Assembly (NCBI RefSeq): GCF_000986785.1
Contig: NZ_LAYY01000003.1
Coordinates: forward strand, 1-64,000
Length of the DNA stretch: 64,000 nt
From: Mesobacillus campisalis
Lineage (GTDB): Bacteria; Bacillota; Bacilli; Bacillales; Cytobacillaceae
Direction: 5' to 3'
Shown: positions 43,128 to 51,729 of the stretch, in pieces
Layout of the letters: each line of letters opens with the position of its first letter
Position numbering within the stretch: the stretch's first letter is position 1
Notes under the pieces: generated by a model
Seen by the model: only the letters and a program-made list of their open reading frames with translations
What the model was told of the DNA's origin: nothing
Databases searched by the model: none
Position numbers and translations under genes: made by a program

Positions 43128-45920
43128 TTACTCCTTGGTGATCCAGACTCTCATGACAGATAAAAGCTGGTCCAGCTTAAGCGGTTTGCTGACATAGTCG
43201 GAGGCGCCTGCTTCAAGGCATTTTTCCCGATCGCCTTTCATTGCCTTTGCTGTCAAGGCGATAATTGGGATGTCTTCCCCTTTTTCCAGCCCGCGTATCT
43301 TCTTCATAGCCGTATATCCGTCCATAACCGGCATCATGATATCCATGAGAATGATATCAACCTGATCTGCCTGACTTAATAGATCGAGGCACTCCGATCC
43401 GTTCTCTGCAGTCAATATGTTCATGCCTTCTTTTTTGAGGGCATTGGTCAGCGCGTAAATATTCCGGCGGTCATCATCAACTACTACCACCGTTTTACCG
43501 GCCAAAAGGCTGACTGCCTCAACTTCCGGTCCAGCTTCGCCGGCATCGGGGATGGTTTGTTCGTCTGCCGAGGGTCCAGGTGCCATTTCCACAGCCGGGG
43601 CCACTTCCTCGTTCACCGGGATGTACGGGTATTCACTTTCTTCCGGAAGGCCATCAGGCAAGCTTGGGATATAAAGGGTAAAGGTACTTCCTTTTCCCTC
43701 TTCGCTTTCCACTTGAACAATGCCCCCGAGAAGCCGTGCGAATTCCCTTGAAATAGATAAGCCGAGCCCCGTACCGCCGTATTTTCTCATCGTAGTGCCA
43801 TCGCCTTGGTGGAAAGGATCAAAAATCATTCTTTGCTTGGACTGACTGATGCCAATTCCGGTATCCGCTACAGACACTTTCAGCCAGTCATTTCTCTCCG
43901 TCCATTTTGGCAGTCTTTGAAGCTCTGATAGGCCAGGGCGTTCAACATTTACCTTCACCGACCCTTCTTCGGTGAACTTAAAGGCATTGGAAAGCAGGTT
44001 CTTGACAATTTGCTGGAGCCGCTGTTCATCTGTATGGAAAACGTCGGGCAAATCCTCGCCAGTGCTTACAGTAAATTCAAGATTTTTGTGTGAAGCCAGA
44101 TGGGCAAACAGCTGACCGATTCGATTGCCGAAATCCCTAATATTCACCTCATCAAATGAAACATCCAGCTTTCCGACTTCTACTTTTGAAAGATCGAGGA
44201 TATCGTTGATTAGTTCAAGAAGGTCCTGGCCGGAAGAATGAATAACCCTGGTAAATTCCTTCTGTTCTTCGGTAAGTGCCTCTTCTTCGTCTTCCGTCAG
44301 CATTTCCGACAACAAGAGGATGCTGTTTAATGGCGTTCTCAGTTCATGGGACATATTCGCAAGGAACTCGGACTTATAGTTAGAGCTCAATTGAAGCTGG
44401 CGCGCTTGTTCTTCAAGTTCTGTCTTTGCTTTCTGAAGCTCTGCCGATTTTTCTTCGGCATCCCTTGATCGCTCTTCAAGCTGCTCATTGATCATGCGCA
44501 GCTCTTCAGCCTGCGTCTGCAGTTCTTCGGACTGGGCCTGAAGCTCTTCAGACTGGGATTGAAGTTCTTCCGTCTGCGCCTGTGACTCAAGCAGCAGCCT
44601 TTCGACCTCCATCCTTCCAAGGATATTGGTCACCGCAATCCCCAAGGTTTCCAGCACCTTTTCAATCAAGGCTTTTTCAGGCTTGGTGAAGTGCCTCAAG
44701 GCGGCCAGTTCCACAACAGCCACCACTTCATCCTTCACGATGACCGGTGAAATCAGGATGCAGGCTGGCACCGCTTCTCCGAAAGCTGTTTTGACAGGTG
44801 TGAAGTTCCCTGGCACCTCCTCAAGATAGATGCTTCTGCCATCACGGGCACATTGCCCCACAAGGCCTTCCCTCTCCGGGATGGTTCCCCTTGCCGGTGT
44901 TTCACCGCTGTCTGCATAGGATGAGATTTTTTTAAGAATCGTACCGCTCCTGTCGCCATCCATCAGGTAAAAGGCACCAAGACTTGCACCGGATAGAGGA
45001 GCGAGCTTGGCCAGGAAGCCTTCAGCCAGTGATTCAACCTCCGTGCTTTTATGGTAGAGATTGATAATCTCGGCGGACTGAGTCTGAATCCAGTTCTGCT
45101 CCGCTATTTCAGCCGTATATTTCTTTTCCTGTGCATGGTAATTTTCAAGAGACGCCGCCATCATGTTAAAGGATGAAGCGATTTGCCCGATTTCATCATT
45201 GGTTTCCTGCTTCAGGCGCGGGATTTCTGAAAGATTATCATAATCAATCGCCCTAATTCCCTCTGTAATGCTGATAAGGCTGCGGTTGGTACTCCTGATC
45301 ACCCACAGAGTGGCAGCAGAAATCAGGATGATGGCCGCCGCCACCGCTGTCACGAGCGAGGCGATAAGCTGGCTGTAGGCTTCATTGGAGGATTCCAATG
45401 CCTCGCCTATCAAGCCTTCCTGATAATCCCTGAAGCTGTTGAGCCTTTCGAACAGCTGGCTGCGTGCAGCATTTTCAGCATTATAGATGGCCATCATCTC
45501 ATCCGGTGAAGCCCCTGCGGACAATCCGGCAAGAATTCTGATCTCCATGGCGGCAAAGCTTTCATACCCTGCCTTCACTTCCCTTAATAACCTCTTTGAC
45601 TGGTTTTTGTTCAGCATGCCTTCAAGCTCGGAAATATTTTCACGGATATTGCTTGACAGACCATTTACATCCGTAGCTGTAAGTGCTCCGCTTCCTTCCT
45701 CACCTTGCATCAGCGCCTGAAGGATCCTCCTGTCCGATTGAAAAATATCCTGCCTGATTTCCATTGCCCGGTTGACTTTGTCATAGCGGTCCTGGACAAT
45801 TTCGAGCATATTGGATTTGATGGTGCTCGTCAGGGCCAATATGACAAAAAGCAATACAAATAAAAAGAAGATGGTCAGCCCCAAAGCAATAAACTGTTTC
45901 TTTTTAAAAGCCACTTGCAT
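43128..45920 (-). CDS. rsbK: CHASE3-GAF hybrid histidine kinase, RsbK-like
   Basis: The 930-residue protein has a membrane helix (10-32), a CHASE3 sensor domain (about 35-180), a second helix (185-208), HAMP (209-262), GAF (about 290-435), a coiled coil with repeated EELQxQ units (445-515), HisKA (SHELRTP, His525), HATPase_c (about 630-752) and a C-terminal receiver (808-928, Asp860). This is the architecture of B. cereus RsbK, which phosphorylates RsbY upon stress. It is followed at 13 bases by the methyltransferase gene that should modify it. The acidic linker 755-800 is Pro/Glu-rich. Confidence 0.87.
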   Translation of the reverse strand: MQVAFKKKQFIALGLTIFFLFVLLFVILALTSTIKSNMLEIVQDRYDKVNRAMEIRQDIFQSDRRILQALMQGEEGSGALTATDVNGLSSNIRENISELEGMLNKNQSKRLLREVKAGYESFAAMEIRILAGLSAGASPDEMMAIYNAENAARSQLFERLNSFRDYQEGLIGEALESSNEAYSQLIASLVTAVAAAIILISAATLWVIRSTNRSLISITEGIRAIDYDNLSEIPRLKQETNDEIGQIASSFNMMAASLENYHAQEKKYTAEIAEQNWIQTQSAEIINLYHKSTEVESLAEGFLAKLAPLSGASLGAFYLMDGDRSGTILKKISSYADSGETPARGTIPEREGLVGQCARDGRSIYLEEVPGNFTPVKTAFGEAVPACILISPVIVKDEVVAVVELAALRHFTKPEKALIEKVLETLGIAVTNILGRMEVERLLLESQAQTEELQSQSEELQAQSEELQTQAEELRMINEQLEERSRDAEEKSAELQKAKTELEEQARQLQLSSNYKSEFLANMSHELRTPLNSILLLSEMLTEDEEEALTEEQKEFTRVIHSSGQDLLELINDILDLSKVEVGKLDVSFDEVNIRDFGNRIGQLFAHLASHKNLEFTVSTGEDLPDVFHTDEQRLQQIVKNLLSNAFKFTEEGSVKVNVERPGLSELQRLPKWTERNDWLKVSVADTGIGISQSKQRMIFDPFHQGDGTTMRKYGGTGLGLSISREFARLLGGIVQVESEEGKGSTFTLYIPSLPDGLPEESEYPYIPVNEEVAPAVEMAPGPSADEQTIPDAGEAGPEVEAVSLLAGKTVVVVDDDRRNIYALTNALKKEGMNILTAENGSECLDLLSQADQVDIILMDIMMPVMDGYTAMKKIRGLEKGEDIPIIALTAKAMKGDREKCLEAGASDYVSKPLKLDQLLSVMRVWITKE

Positions 45921-46019
45921 CTGCCTGCTTTCTATAAGAATTTAACATTTTCATTCCGTTAATCATAAAAACTTTCACAACCATGCAACTATACCATAAA
46001 AGGAAGGCCAGCGTCGCTC

Positions 46020-46550
46020 CTATGCGAGGAATATGGCTCCATATATCATAGCACCGCCAATAACATATGCAGGATGGACTTTTAGTTTTTCCATTAGTAT
46101 ATAGCTGAGCCCTCCAATGAAAATCGTCTGCCATGCTCCTGTGCCTTTATAGGAAGAAAAAAAGAAATCATAAGTCATCACTCCGAGCAGGACCGCAATG
46201 ACCGGCCTTATAACGATTGTCAGCCGCTTTACCTTCGGCGAGTCCTTATATTTCATCAGCAATCCCAGCAGACCAATCATCAGGATCAGCGATGGAGCTA
46301 CAGTAGCAAAAACCCCTGTTGCCGCTCCAAGGATTCCGGCTTGTTCATAGCCAATATAACCAGCCATTTTCGTGGCAATCGGGCCGGGAAGCGCATTCCC
46401 AAGAGCCAGCACTTCACTGAATTCCTTTACGGTGAGCCAGCCGTAACGGCCGACTACTTCATTTTCAATCAGCGGAATCGAGGCCGGTCCCCCTCCATAG
46501 CCAAGGATTCCGGGAATGAAAAACGCCCAAAAAATTTTCAAATAAATCAT
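46020..46550 (-). CDS. chromate transporter, half-size subunit (second)
   Basis: This 176-residue protein is a single CHR domain of five to six helices with the family motifs GYGGGPASIPLIE and ALGNALPGPIATKMAGYIGY. Together with the upstream gene it makes the two-gene short-chain chromate transporter seen in Bacillus (YwrA/YwrB type). It exports chromate or, in the absence of chromate, an unknown anion. Its ATG overlaps the stop of the first subunit by four bases. The C-terminus ends close to the membrane. Confidence 0.87.
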   Translation of the reverse strand: MIYLKIFWAFFIPGILGYGGGPASIPLIENEVVGRYGWLTVKEFSEVLALGNALPGPIATKMAGYIGYEQAGILGAATGVFATVAPSLILMIGLLGLLMKYKDSPKVKRLTIVIRPVIAVLLGVMTYDFFFSSYKGTGAWQTIFIGGLSYILMEKLKVHPAYVIGGAMIYGAIFLA

Positions 46551-47110
46551 GACTCACTCTTCCTCTTCCCGGCTGCATTTCCTCTTATAAGAAGAGCTCC
46601 CGCAAGCAAAACAAAAATAAGGATGGCTGGATGAAGCCCCATAGGCTCAAGGAGCGCAAAACTGCACATAATGAACACGGCAGTCCATTTCCAGCCAAGT
46701 TTTGACTGGCCAGATTTTTTGACAAAATCCCATGTAAGCGCGCCAAGCATCACGGCGACCACGGGAACCACCGCTTCGGTCATCCCATGCACCCAGGGCT
46801 CATCTTTATAGGCATTCAGGCTGGTTAACAGCAAGACCATCATGATGATGGTCGGCACGATGGATGCTGCCAGAGCATTGAGCATCCCTGGCAGCCCTCC
46901 GACACGATAGCCGATATATCCCGCCATTTTAGTGGCAATCGGGCCGGGAAGCGCATTTCCAAGAGCGAGAACATCACTGAACTCATCCGAATTCATCCAT
47001 TTATATTTGTCCACCACTTCTTTATGTACCAACGGAATGGAAGAAGGACCGCCTCCATAGCCAAGCAGGCCCACCCGAAGAAAAGCCATGAAAATATCCC
47101 TTTGCCTCAT
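46547..47110 (-). CDS. chromate transporter, half-size subunit (first)
   Basis: The 187-residue protein is a CHR domain, paralogous to its partner, with GYGGGPSSIPLVHKEVV and LGNALPGPIATKMAGYIGYRV. It is first in the two-gene operon and lacks the second CHR unit found in long ChrA proteins. Such pairs work as heterodimers with opposite topology. It is divergent from the NfeD gene. Confidence 0.87.
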   Translation of the reverse strand: MRQRDIFMAFLRVGLLGYGGGPSSIPLVHKEVVDKYKWMNSDEFSDVLALGNALPGPIATKMAGYIGYRVGGLPGMLNALAASIVPTIIMMVLLLTSLNAYKDEPWVHGMTEAVVPVVAVMLGALTWDFVKKSGQSKLGWKWTAVFIMCSFALLEPMGLHPAILIFVLLAGALLIRGNAAGKRKSES

Positions 47111-47259
47111 AGAAACACCTCTTCTGTATCAATCTGTTCACTTCCTCCCTATTCTATCGGATATAATCCTCAAATTAAACGAATTTGCCGGACTCACCTA
47201 TAATTCTTCTCTCCACCCTTTTCCAAAACCACCTAAAATAGTAAAATATTTATATATAT

Positions 47260-47287
47260 TGAATCTTTTCCTTATTTTTCCCCGTAT
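47260..47287 (+). promoter_or_regulatory. sigma-W-like promoter of yuaF-floT
   Basis: TGAATC (47260-47265) and CGTATT (47283-47288) are 17 bases apart, against the sigma-W consensus TGAAAC-N16/17-CGTA. B. subtilis yuaF-floT is a sigma-W operon. It lies about 75 bases before the start codon. Confidence 0.5.
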
Positions 47288-47366
47288 TAAGATTATCAGA
47301 TAAGAAGGAGGGCAGGAAGACGGGGAGGCTTTGGGGCTCAAAAGAAAGAGCAAAGGAAGATGAAGG

Positions 47367-47897
47367 ATGCATCTATTTGGAATGCCTTTGGAAACCATTT
47401 ACTTTTATGCACTGGTGGTTGCAGGAGCCCTTACGATCCTGTATTTATTATTCGGCGATTTGCTCGGCGCCATGTTTGAGGGGTTCATCAACCCTACACT
47501 GATTTTTTCTTTCGTTACTTTGTTCTCGGCCATAGGCTATCTGGCTGAGAAGCTCACCTCTTTCCACAGCATCCTGATAGCCGCTGTTTCAGCAGTCATT
47601 TCGTTTATTTTAGTCGCGTTATTGAACATTTTTGTCCTCATCCCGCTTTCAAAGGCTGAAGAATCGCTTGTATATAGAGAAAGCGACTTAAGAGGCCGAA
47701 CTGGCATTGTTATTACAGCTGTACCAGAAGACGGATTTGGCGAGGTGCTGATTGACAGCATCAGCGGCCGGATTTCCAAGCCTGCAGCAAGCTTCAATAA
47801 AAAACCGATTGCCAATGGACAAAAAGTACTGGTCATCGATGTCGCCGATGGGGTGCTCGAAGTCGGCCTTTACGAAGAAATGGAAAGTTTAATTTAG
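47367..47897 (+). CDS. yuaF: NfeD-family membrane protein (YuaF-like)
   Basis: This 176-residue protein has three to four N-terminal helices (about 10-95) and a C-terminal OB-fold NfeD domain (about 105-175) with LRGRTGIVITAVPEDGFGEV. It matches B. subtilis YuaF, which works with the flotillin FloT encoded 12 bases downstream in functional membrane microdomains. A sigma-W-like promoter precedes it. AAAGGA lies before the ATG. Confidence 0.88.
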   Translation: MHLFGMPLETIYFYALVVAGALTILYLLFGDLLGAMFEGFINPTLIFSFVTLFSAIGYLAEKLTSFHSILIAAVSAVISFILVALLNIFVLIPLSKAEESLVYRESDLRGRTGIVITAVPEDGFGEVLIDSISGRISKPAASFNKKPIANGQKVLVIDVADGVLEVGLYEEMESLI

Positions 47898-47909
47898 GGG
47901 GAATGTTGA

Positions 47910-49451
47910 ATGGAACTAGTCTGGATTGTAGGAGCTTTTGTCCTTTTCCTGATTCTCGCATTGATTGCCGTTTTTATCACAAAGTACAAAACAGCAGGAC
48001 CTGATGAAGCATTGATTGTGACAGGGAGCTTCCTTGGCAGCAAGAACGTCCATGTCGACGAAGCCGGGAATAAAATTAAAATCATCAGGGGCGGCGGCGC
48101 CTTTATCTTCCCTGTGTTCCAGCAATCCCGCCCGTTGAGCCTGCTATCGAGCAAGCTGGAAGTGACCACTCCGGAAGTATATACCGAGCAGGGGGTTCCC
48201 GTCATGGCCGACGGAACGGCCATCATCAAAATCGGCGGTTCCATTAGCGAAATTGCGACGGCGGCCGAGCAGTTCCTCGGCAAAACAAAGGCTGACCGTG
48301 AAAATGAAGCAAAAGAAGTGCTCGAAGGCCATCTCCGTTCGATTCTTGGTTCCATGACTGTTGAAGAGATTTATAAGAACCGCGATAAATTCTCCCAGGA
48401 GGTACAGCGTGTTGCCTCCCAGGATCTCGCCAAGATGGGACTTGTCATCGTGTCTTTTACCATAAAGGAAGTGCGCGATAAAAACGGCTACCTTGATTCC
48501 CTCGGAAAACCGCGGATTGCCCAAGTCAAACGGGATGCAGATATCGCGACGGCAGAAGCGGACAAAGAAACCCGCATTAAAAGGGCGGAAGCCGATAAAG
48601 ATGCCAAAAAGGCGGAGTACGAGCGGGCGACGGAAATTGCGGAAGCCGAAAAGGTAAACCAGCTAAAGATTGCCGAATACCGCCGTGAACAGGATATCGC
48701 CAAGGCCCGGGCAGACCAGGCCTATGACCTTGAGACAGCTCGTTCCAAGCAGGAAGTGACAGAGCAGGAAATGCAGGTTAAAATCATCGAGCGCCAAAAG
48801 CAGATTGAACTGGAAGAGAAAGAAATCCTCCGCCGGGAGCGCCAATATGACTCCGAGGTCAAGAAAAAGGCGGATGCAGACCGCTACGCTGTCGAACAGT
48901 CGGCATCTGCCCAGAAAATGCGGGAAATGGCCGAAGCGGATGCAAATAAATACCGGATTGAAGCAATGGCCAGCGCCGAAGCAGAAAGAGTGCGGATGGA
49001 CGGCTTGGCAAAAGCGGAAGCACAAAGAGCGCAAGGTGAATCGGAAGCGGAAATTATCCGCCTGAAGGGACTTGCTGAAGCCCAGGCCAAGGAGAAGATC
49101 GCTGAAGCGTTCGAAATGTTCGGCCAGGCTGCGACACTCGACATGATTCTGAAGATGCTTCCTGAATACGCCAAGCAGATTGCGGCTCCATTGGGGAACA
49201 TTGAGAAGATCACTGTCGTTGATACCGGCGGCAGCGGTGCAAACGGCGGCGCCAATAAGGTGACGGGATACGCAACCAACCTGATGGCCGGCCTCCAGGA
49301 GAGCCTGAAAGCTTCCTCCGGCATCGATGTTAAGGAACTGATTGAGAATTTCTCCGGAAAAAGTGCTGTAAGGAACCCGATTGACTGGCCGTCAAGAGAA
49401 TACACGAACAGTTCATTGCCAACAGAAACCACGCCTGTAAAACAAGATTAG
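47910..49451 (+). CDS. floT: flotillin FloT (YuaG)
   Basis: The 513-residue protein has an N-terminal membrane hairpin (about 3-25), an SPFH/PHB domain (about 30-190) and a long Ala/Glu-rich flotillin coiled coil (about 200-400) with EAEKVNQLKIAEYR and EAEAQRAQGESEAE type repeats. It oligomerises in lipid rafts and organises signalling, secretion and membrane fluidity. Length and context (after yuaF) match B. subtilis FloT. GGGGG precedes the ATG. The far C-terminus is polar and variable. Confidence 0.95.
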   Translation: MELVWIVGAFVLFLILALIAVFITKYKTAGPDEALIVTGSFLGSKNVHVDEAGNKIKIIRGGGAFIFPVFQQSRPLSLLSSKLEVTTPEVYTEQGVPVMADGTAIIKIGGSISEIATAAEQFLGKTKADRENEAKEVLEGHLRSILGSMTVEEIYKNRDKFSQEVQRVASQDLAKMGLVIVSFTIKEVRDKNGYLDSLGKPRIAQVKRDADIATAEADKETRIKRAEADKDAKKAEYERATEIAEAEKVNQLKIAEYRREQDIAKARADQAYDLETARSKQEVTEQEMQVKIIERQKQIELEEKEILRRERQYDSEVKKKADADRYAVEQSASAQKMREMAEADANKYRIEAMASAEAERVRMDGLAKAEAQRAQGESEAEIIRLKGLAEAQAKEKIAEAFEMFGQAATLDMILKMLPEYAKQIAAPLGNIEKITVVDTGGSGANGGANKVTGYATNLMAGLQESLKASSGIDVKELIENFSGKSAVRNPIDWPSREYTNSSLPTETTPVKQD

Positions 49452-49471
49452 ACAATTAGATAAGTTGAATG

Positions 49472-49497
49472 AGCTGCCGACCTGATCGGCAGCTTTC
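49472..49497. terminator. hairpin between floT and ktrC
   Basis: GCTGCCGA and TCGGCAGC form an 8-bp stem with a CCTGA-type loop between the convergent genes. The T run is short, so termination may be weak. Confidence 0.5.
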
Positions 49498-50152
49498 AGT
49501 TTATATTGGAGAATTTCTCCAGGTCGGTATTTTCCCCAACCACGAAAAGCACATCGTCCATTTTAAGCGTTTCTTCGGGCCCGGGCGCGATATTAATTTT
49601 ATCCTTTTCCTTTATCGCCACAACAATGACATTATGGTCAGCCCGCAAATCCAGGTCCTTGAGGGTCTTTCCTTCCATGCTTTTCGGTACCTTGATCTCC
49701 TCTATGCTGTAATCATCGGCAAACTCAATAAAGTTGAGGACATTTGGAGAGGCCATCAGCTGGTGGGCGAGCCTTTCTCCCATATCCTTCTCCGGAAAAA
49801 TCACCTTGTCGGCCCCAATCTTCGACAGTACCTGGCCGTGATGCTTATTCAGGGCCTTGGCGACCACATTGTTTACGCCCAATTCTTTCAGCAGCAGCAC
49901 AGTCAGTATGCTCGATTGGATGTCATCACCAATGGCAACAATCACGGTGTCAAAATTGCGGATGCCCACTTCTTTCATCGTTGCTTCATCCGTCGAGTCG
50001 CCAATCACGGCATACGTCACGCTGTTTTTATAATCTTCGATTTGTTCCTCATTTCTATCGATGGCAAGGACCTCATTCCCGGCATTATAAAGTGTAGCCG
50101 CTACACTCGAGCCAAACCGGCCCATGCCAATTACGGCATACTGCTTTTTCAT
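49496..50152 (-). CDS. ktrC: potassium channel regulatory subunit KtrC-like (RCK domain)
   Basis: This 218-residue protein has an RCK_N Rossmann domain with GMGRFG (9-14) binding ATP/ADP, and an RCK_C domain (about 135-215) that binds c-di-AMP in relatives. It gates the K+ transporters KtrB/KtrD. It resembles KtrC (YkqB) and is not next to a ktrB or ktrD gene, as in B. subtilis. I looked for a ydaO/yuaA c-di-AMP riboswitch in the 140 bases upstream and saw none. AGGAGG precedes the ATG. Confidence 0.88.
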   Translation of the reverse strand: MKKQYAVIGMGRFGSSVAATLYNAGNEVLAIDRNEEQIEDYKNSVTYAVIGDSTDEATMKEVGIRNFDTVIVAIGDDIQSSILTVLLLKELGVNNVVAKALNKHHGQVLSKIGADKVIFPEKDMGERLAHQLMASPNVLNFIEFADDYSIEEIKVPKSMEGKTLKDLDLRADHNVIVVAIKEKDKINIAPGPEETLKMDDVLFVVGENTDLEKFSNIN

Positions 50153-50294
50153 GGCCGTTTCCTCCTATGATCTTTTCATTCCCAGCCTCAAGGCAGGAAA
50201 GCAGTTGTATCACTTATGTTCTTACCTCTTTTCGGAGAATTGTAATCATACTCCCCCAATAGCTTGGTAGAAAGGCTGTGAATTTTAGATGAAT

Positions 50295-50468
50295 TCAATA
50301 GCGCATATACGTGAAGTATGGAAGCACAAGGGCAATGCATGCTAATATAAACACGATCACCGCCCCCCCTTTATTTTTCTGTTTCCATAATGACCATGCG
50401 AATCCCGAGGTGTACAGAAAGACCATGGGTACACAACCCCAAATAAAGAAGTTTAAAGCAGCATCCAT
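50295..50468 (-). CDS. small two-helix membrane protein, possible germinant receptor D subunit
   Basis: A 57-codon frame starts two bases after the GerC-type stop codon, with GAGGGG five bases before its ATG. The product is two membrane helices (about 5-27 and 35-55), separated by a short basic turn WKQKNKGG. In some Bacillus GerA-type operons a fourth gene of this kind (gerD in the gerU/gerV nomenclature) encodes a two-helix protein that modulates germination. The translational coupling and topology support this reading, which is an inference. It is too short for most gene finders. Confidence 0.65.
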   Translation of the reverse strand: MDAALNFFIWGCVPMVFLYTSGFAWSLWKQKNKGGAVIVFILACIALVLPYFTYMRY

Positions 50469-50469
50469 C

Positions 50470-51729
50470 TTAATCCCTTATCCCCTCGTATGTTGGTATT
50501 TTCGGCTGTCTGCCGAACTCCCCAAAACGTAGCTTAACATCGACTTCAATATCCATGCGCGGGTAGGTTTTCATCCAGTCGAACGCCATATACTCCTTCA
50601 GGGTTCTGAATTCCTTCCTGGCATAGAGGGACCAGCCAAAAGGCTCTGCCTTGTACTCTTCCTGCGTTTTGTTCACTACATCCTTTACCTGAGCTGCAAT
50701 TTCTTTTTCAAGGTAACGGCGGATCTTATCTATTTTCTTTTTATTTTCCGCGGGGTTTTCCATGCCCGGGTCACTCATCACCTCCGCCACGAGCGGGAGA
50801 GTGACACGTATTTTTGGTGGCTGTTTATTCAAGTCCAAGTGAACATCGCTATCCTTTACCTTTTTTAGTCTAATCGCCATTTGATACCCTTCCATAAATG
50901 GATCCGGATAGGTGCTGAGAATATCGGTAGCTTCAAATGCCCTATTAATCAACATGACAATCCTATTCTCCACACCGGTGAAGGTTCCAATCATTTGACC
51001 TTCGAGAAACACCGCGGCACCAAGAAATTGGGCATTATTTGTTTCCCCTTCAAATTTCATTTCACCCGCAAGAACATTATTTTCATTCGCGCGAAACTTG
51101 TCTTTATCCTTTTTAACTTCAGTTGTCACATACATTCCAAGAAATAAATTGGCGTCTTCTTCCGTAATCCTAAAAAAGTGGTGAAGCTGGGAGTCCGGGA
51201 TCAGTCCTGTCTCAATTCCGCGATTCACCATGTTTTCATAAAATTTATGAGGCCGCGTAAGCATCGTCGGTTTGTTATTGGTGAAAAAATCCGAGGCCCT
51301 TTCCTTGCTGACCATTAAATAGGCATTTCGCTTGATTTCGCGGTCTTTGCTGGCATTATAAAGGAAACGGATAAAGTCCTTTTCCCTGGCAAGTTCCTCC
51401 GAAACGACAAGAACCTGAAGCAGGTCATAGGAGATTTCCCTTGCAATCACAGCATTGGCTGTATTCCTGACAGAAATCAAATCCGAAGAACGGATGGTAA
51501 TGGTCTGCATGCTGGGCTCCTGGCTCCCTCCGCCCTGCTGGGATATTCCTGCTTCTGCATTGGCGATAAGATAGGTAACTTCGATTTTCCCGCTCGCCTC
51601 GGCTTTGTCCATGCCCATGCCAATCACAAACACTTTTTTATCAAGACCCGTCTGGTCCCAGCAGCCAGGCAAAATAAAGAGTGCTGCAAGCATGATGACG
51701 ATATTAATGATTTTTAGTAGATGTCCCAT
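50470..51729 (-). CDS. spore germination protein C, GerAC-like lipoprotein
   Basis: The 419-residue protein has a lipobox FILPGCWDQ (Cys23) and the Ger(x)C domain. It is part of a GerA-type germinant receptor, anchored by a lipid on the inner spore membrane. It overlaps the B gene by 26 bases, which indicates coupled translation. The conserved CWDxxxLDK start and IGMGMDK segment are characteristic. Its length is close to the usual 370-420 residues. Confidence 0.92.
   Translation of the reverse strand: MGHLLKIINIVIMLAALFILPGCWDQTGLDKKVFVIGMGMDKAEASGKIEVTYLIANAEAGISQQGGGSQEPSMQTITIRSSDLISVRNTANAVIAREISYDLLQVLVVSEELAREKDFIRFLYNASKDREIKRNAYLMVSKERASDFFTNNKPTMLTRPHKFYENMVNRGIETGLIPDSQLHHFFRITEEDANLFLGMYVTTEVKKDKDKFRANENNVLAGEMKFEGETNNAQFLGAAVFLEGQMIGTFTGVENRIVMLINRAFEATDILSTYPDPFMEGYQMAIRLKKVKDSDVHLDLNKQPPKIRVTLPLVAEVMSDPGMENPAENKKKIDKIRRYLEKEIAAQVKDVVNKTQEEYKAEPFGWSLYARKEFRTLKEYMAFDWMKTYPRMDIEVDVKLRFGEFGRQPKIPTYEGIRD

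Noticed and set aside
50153-50294. Possible c-di-AMP (ydaO/yuaA) riboswitch before ktrC
   Set aside because: The region is too short and none of the conserved riboswitch motifs could be found.
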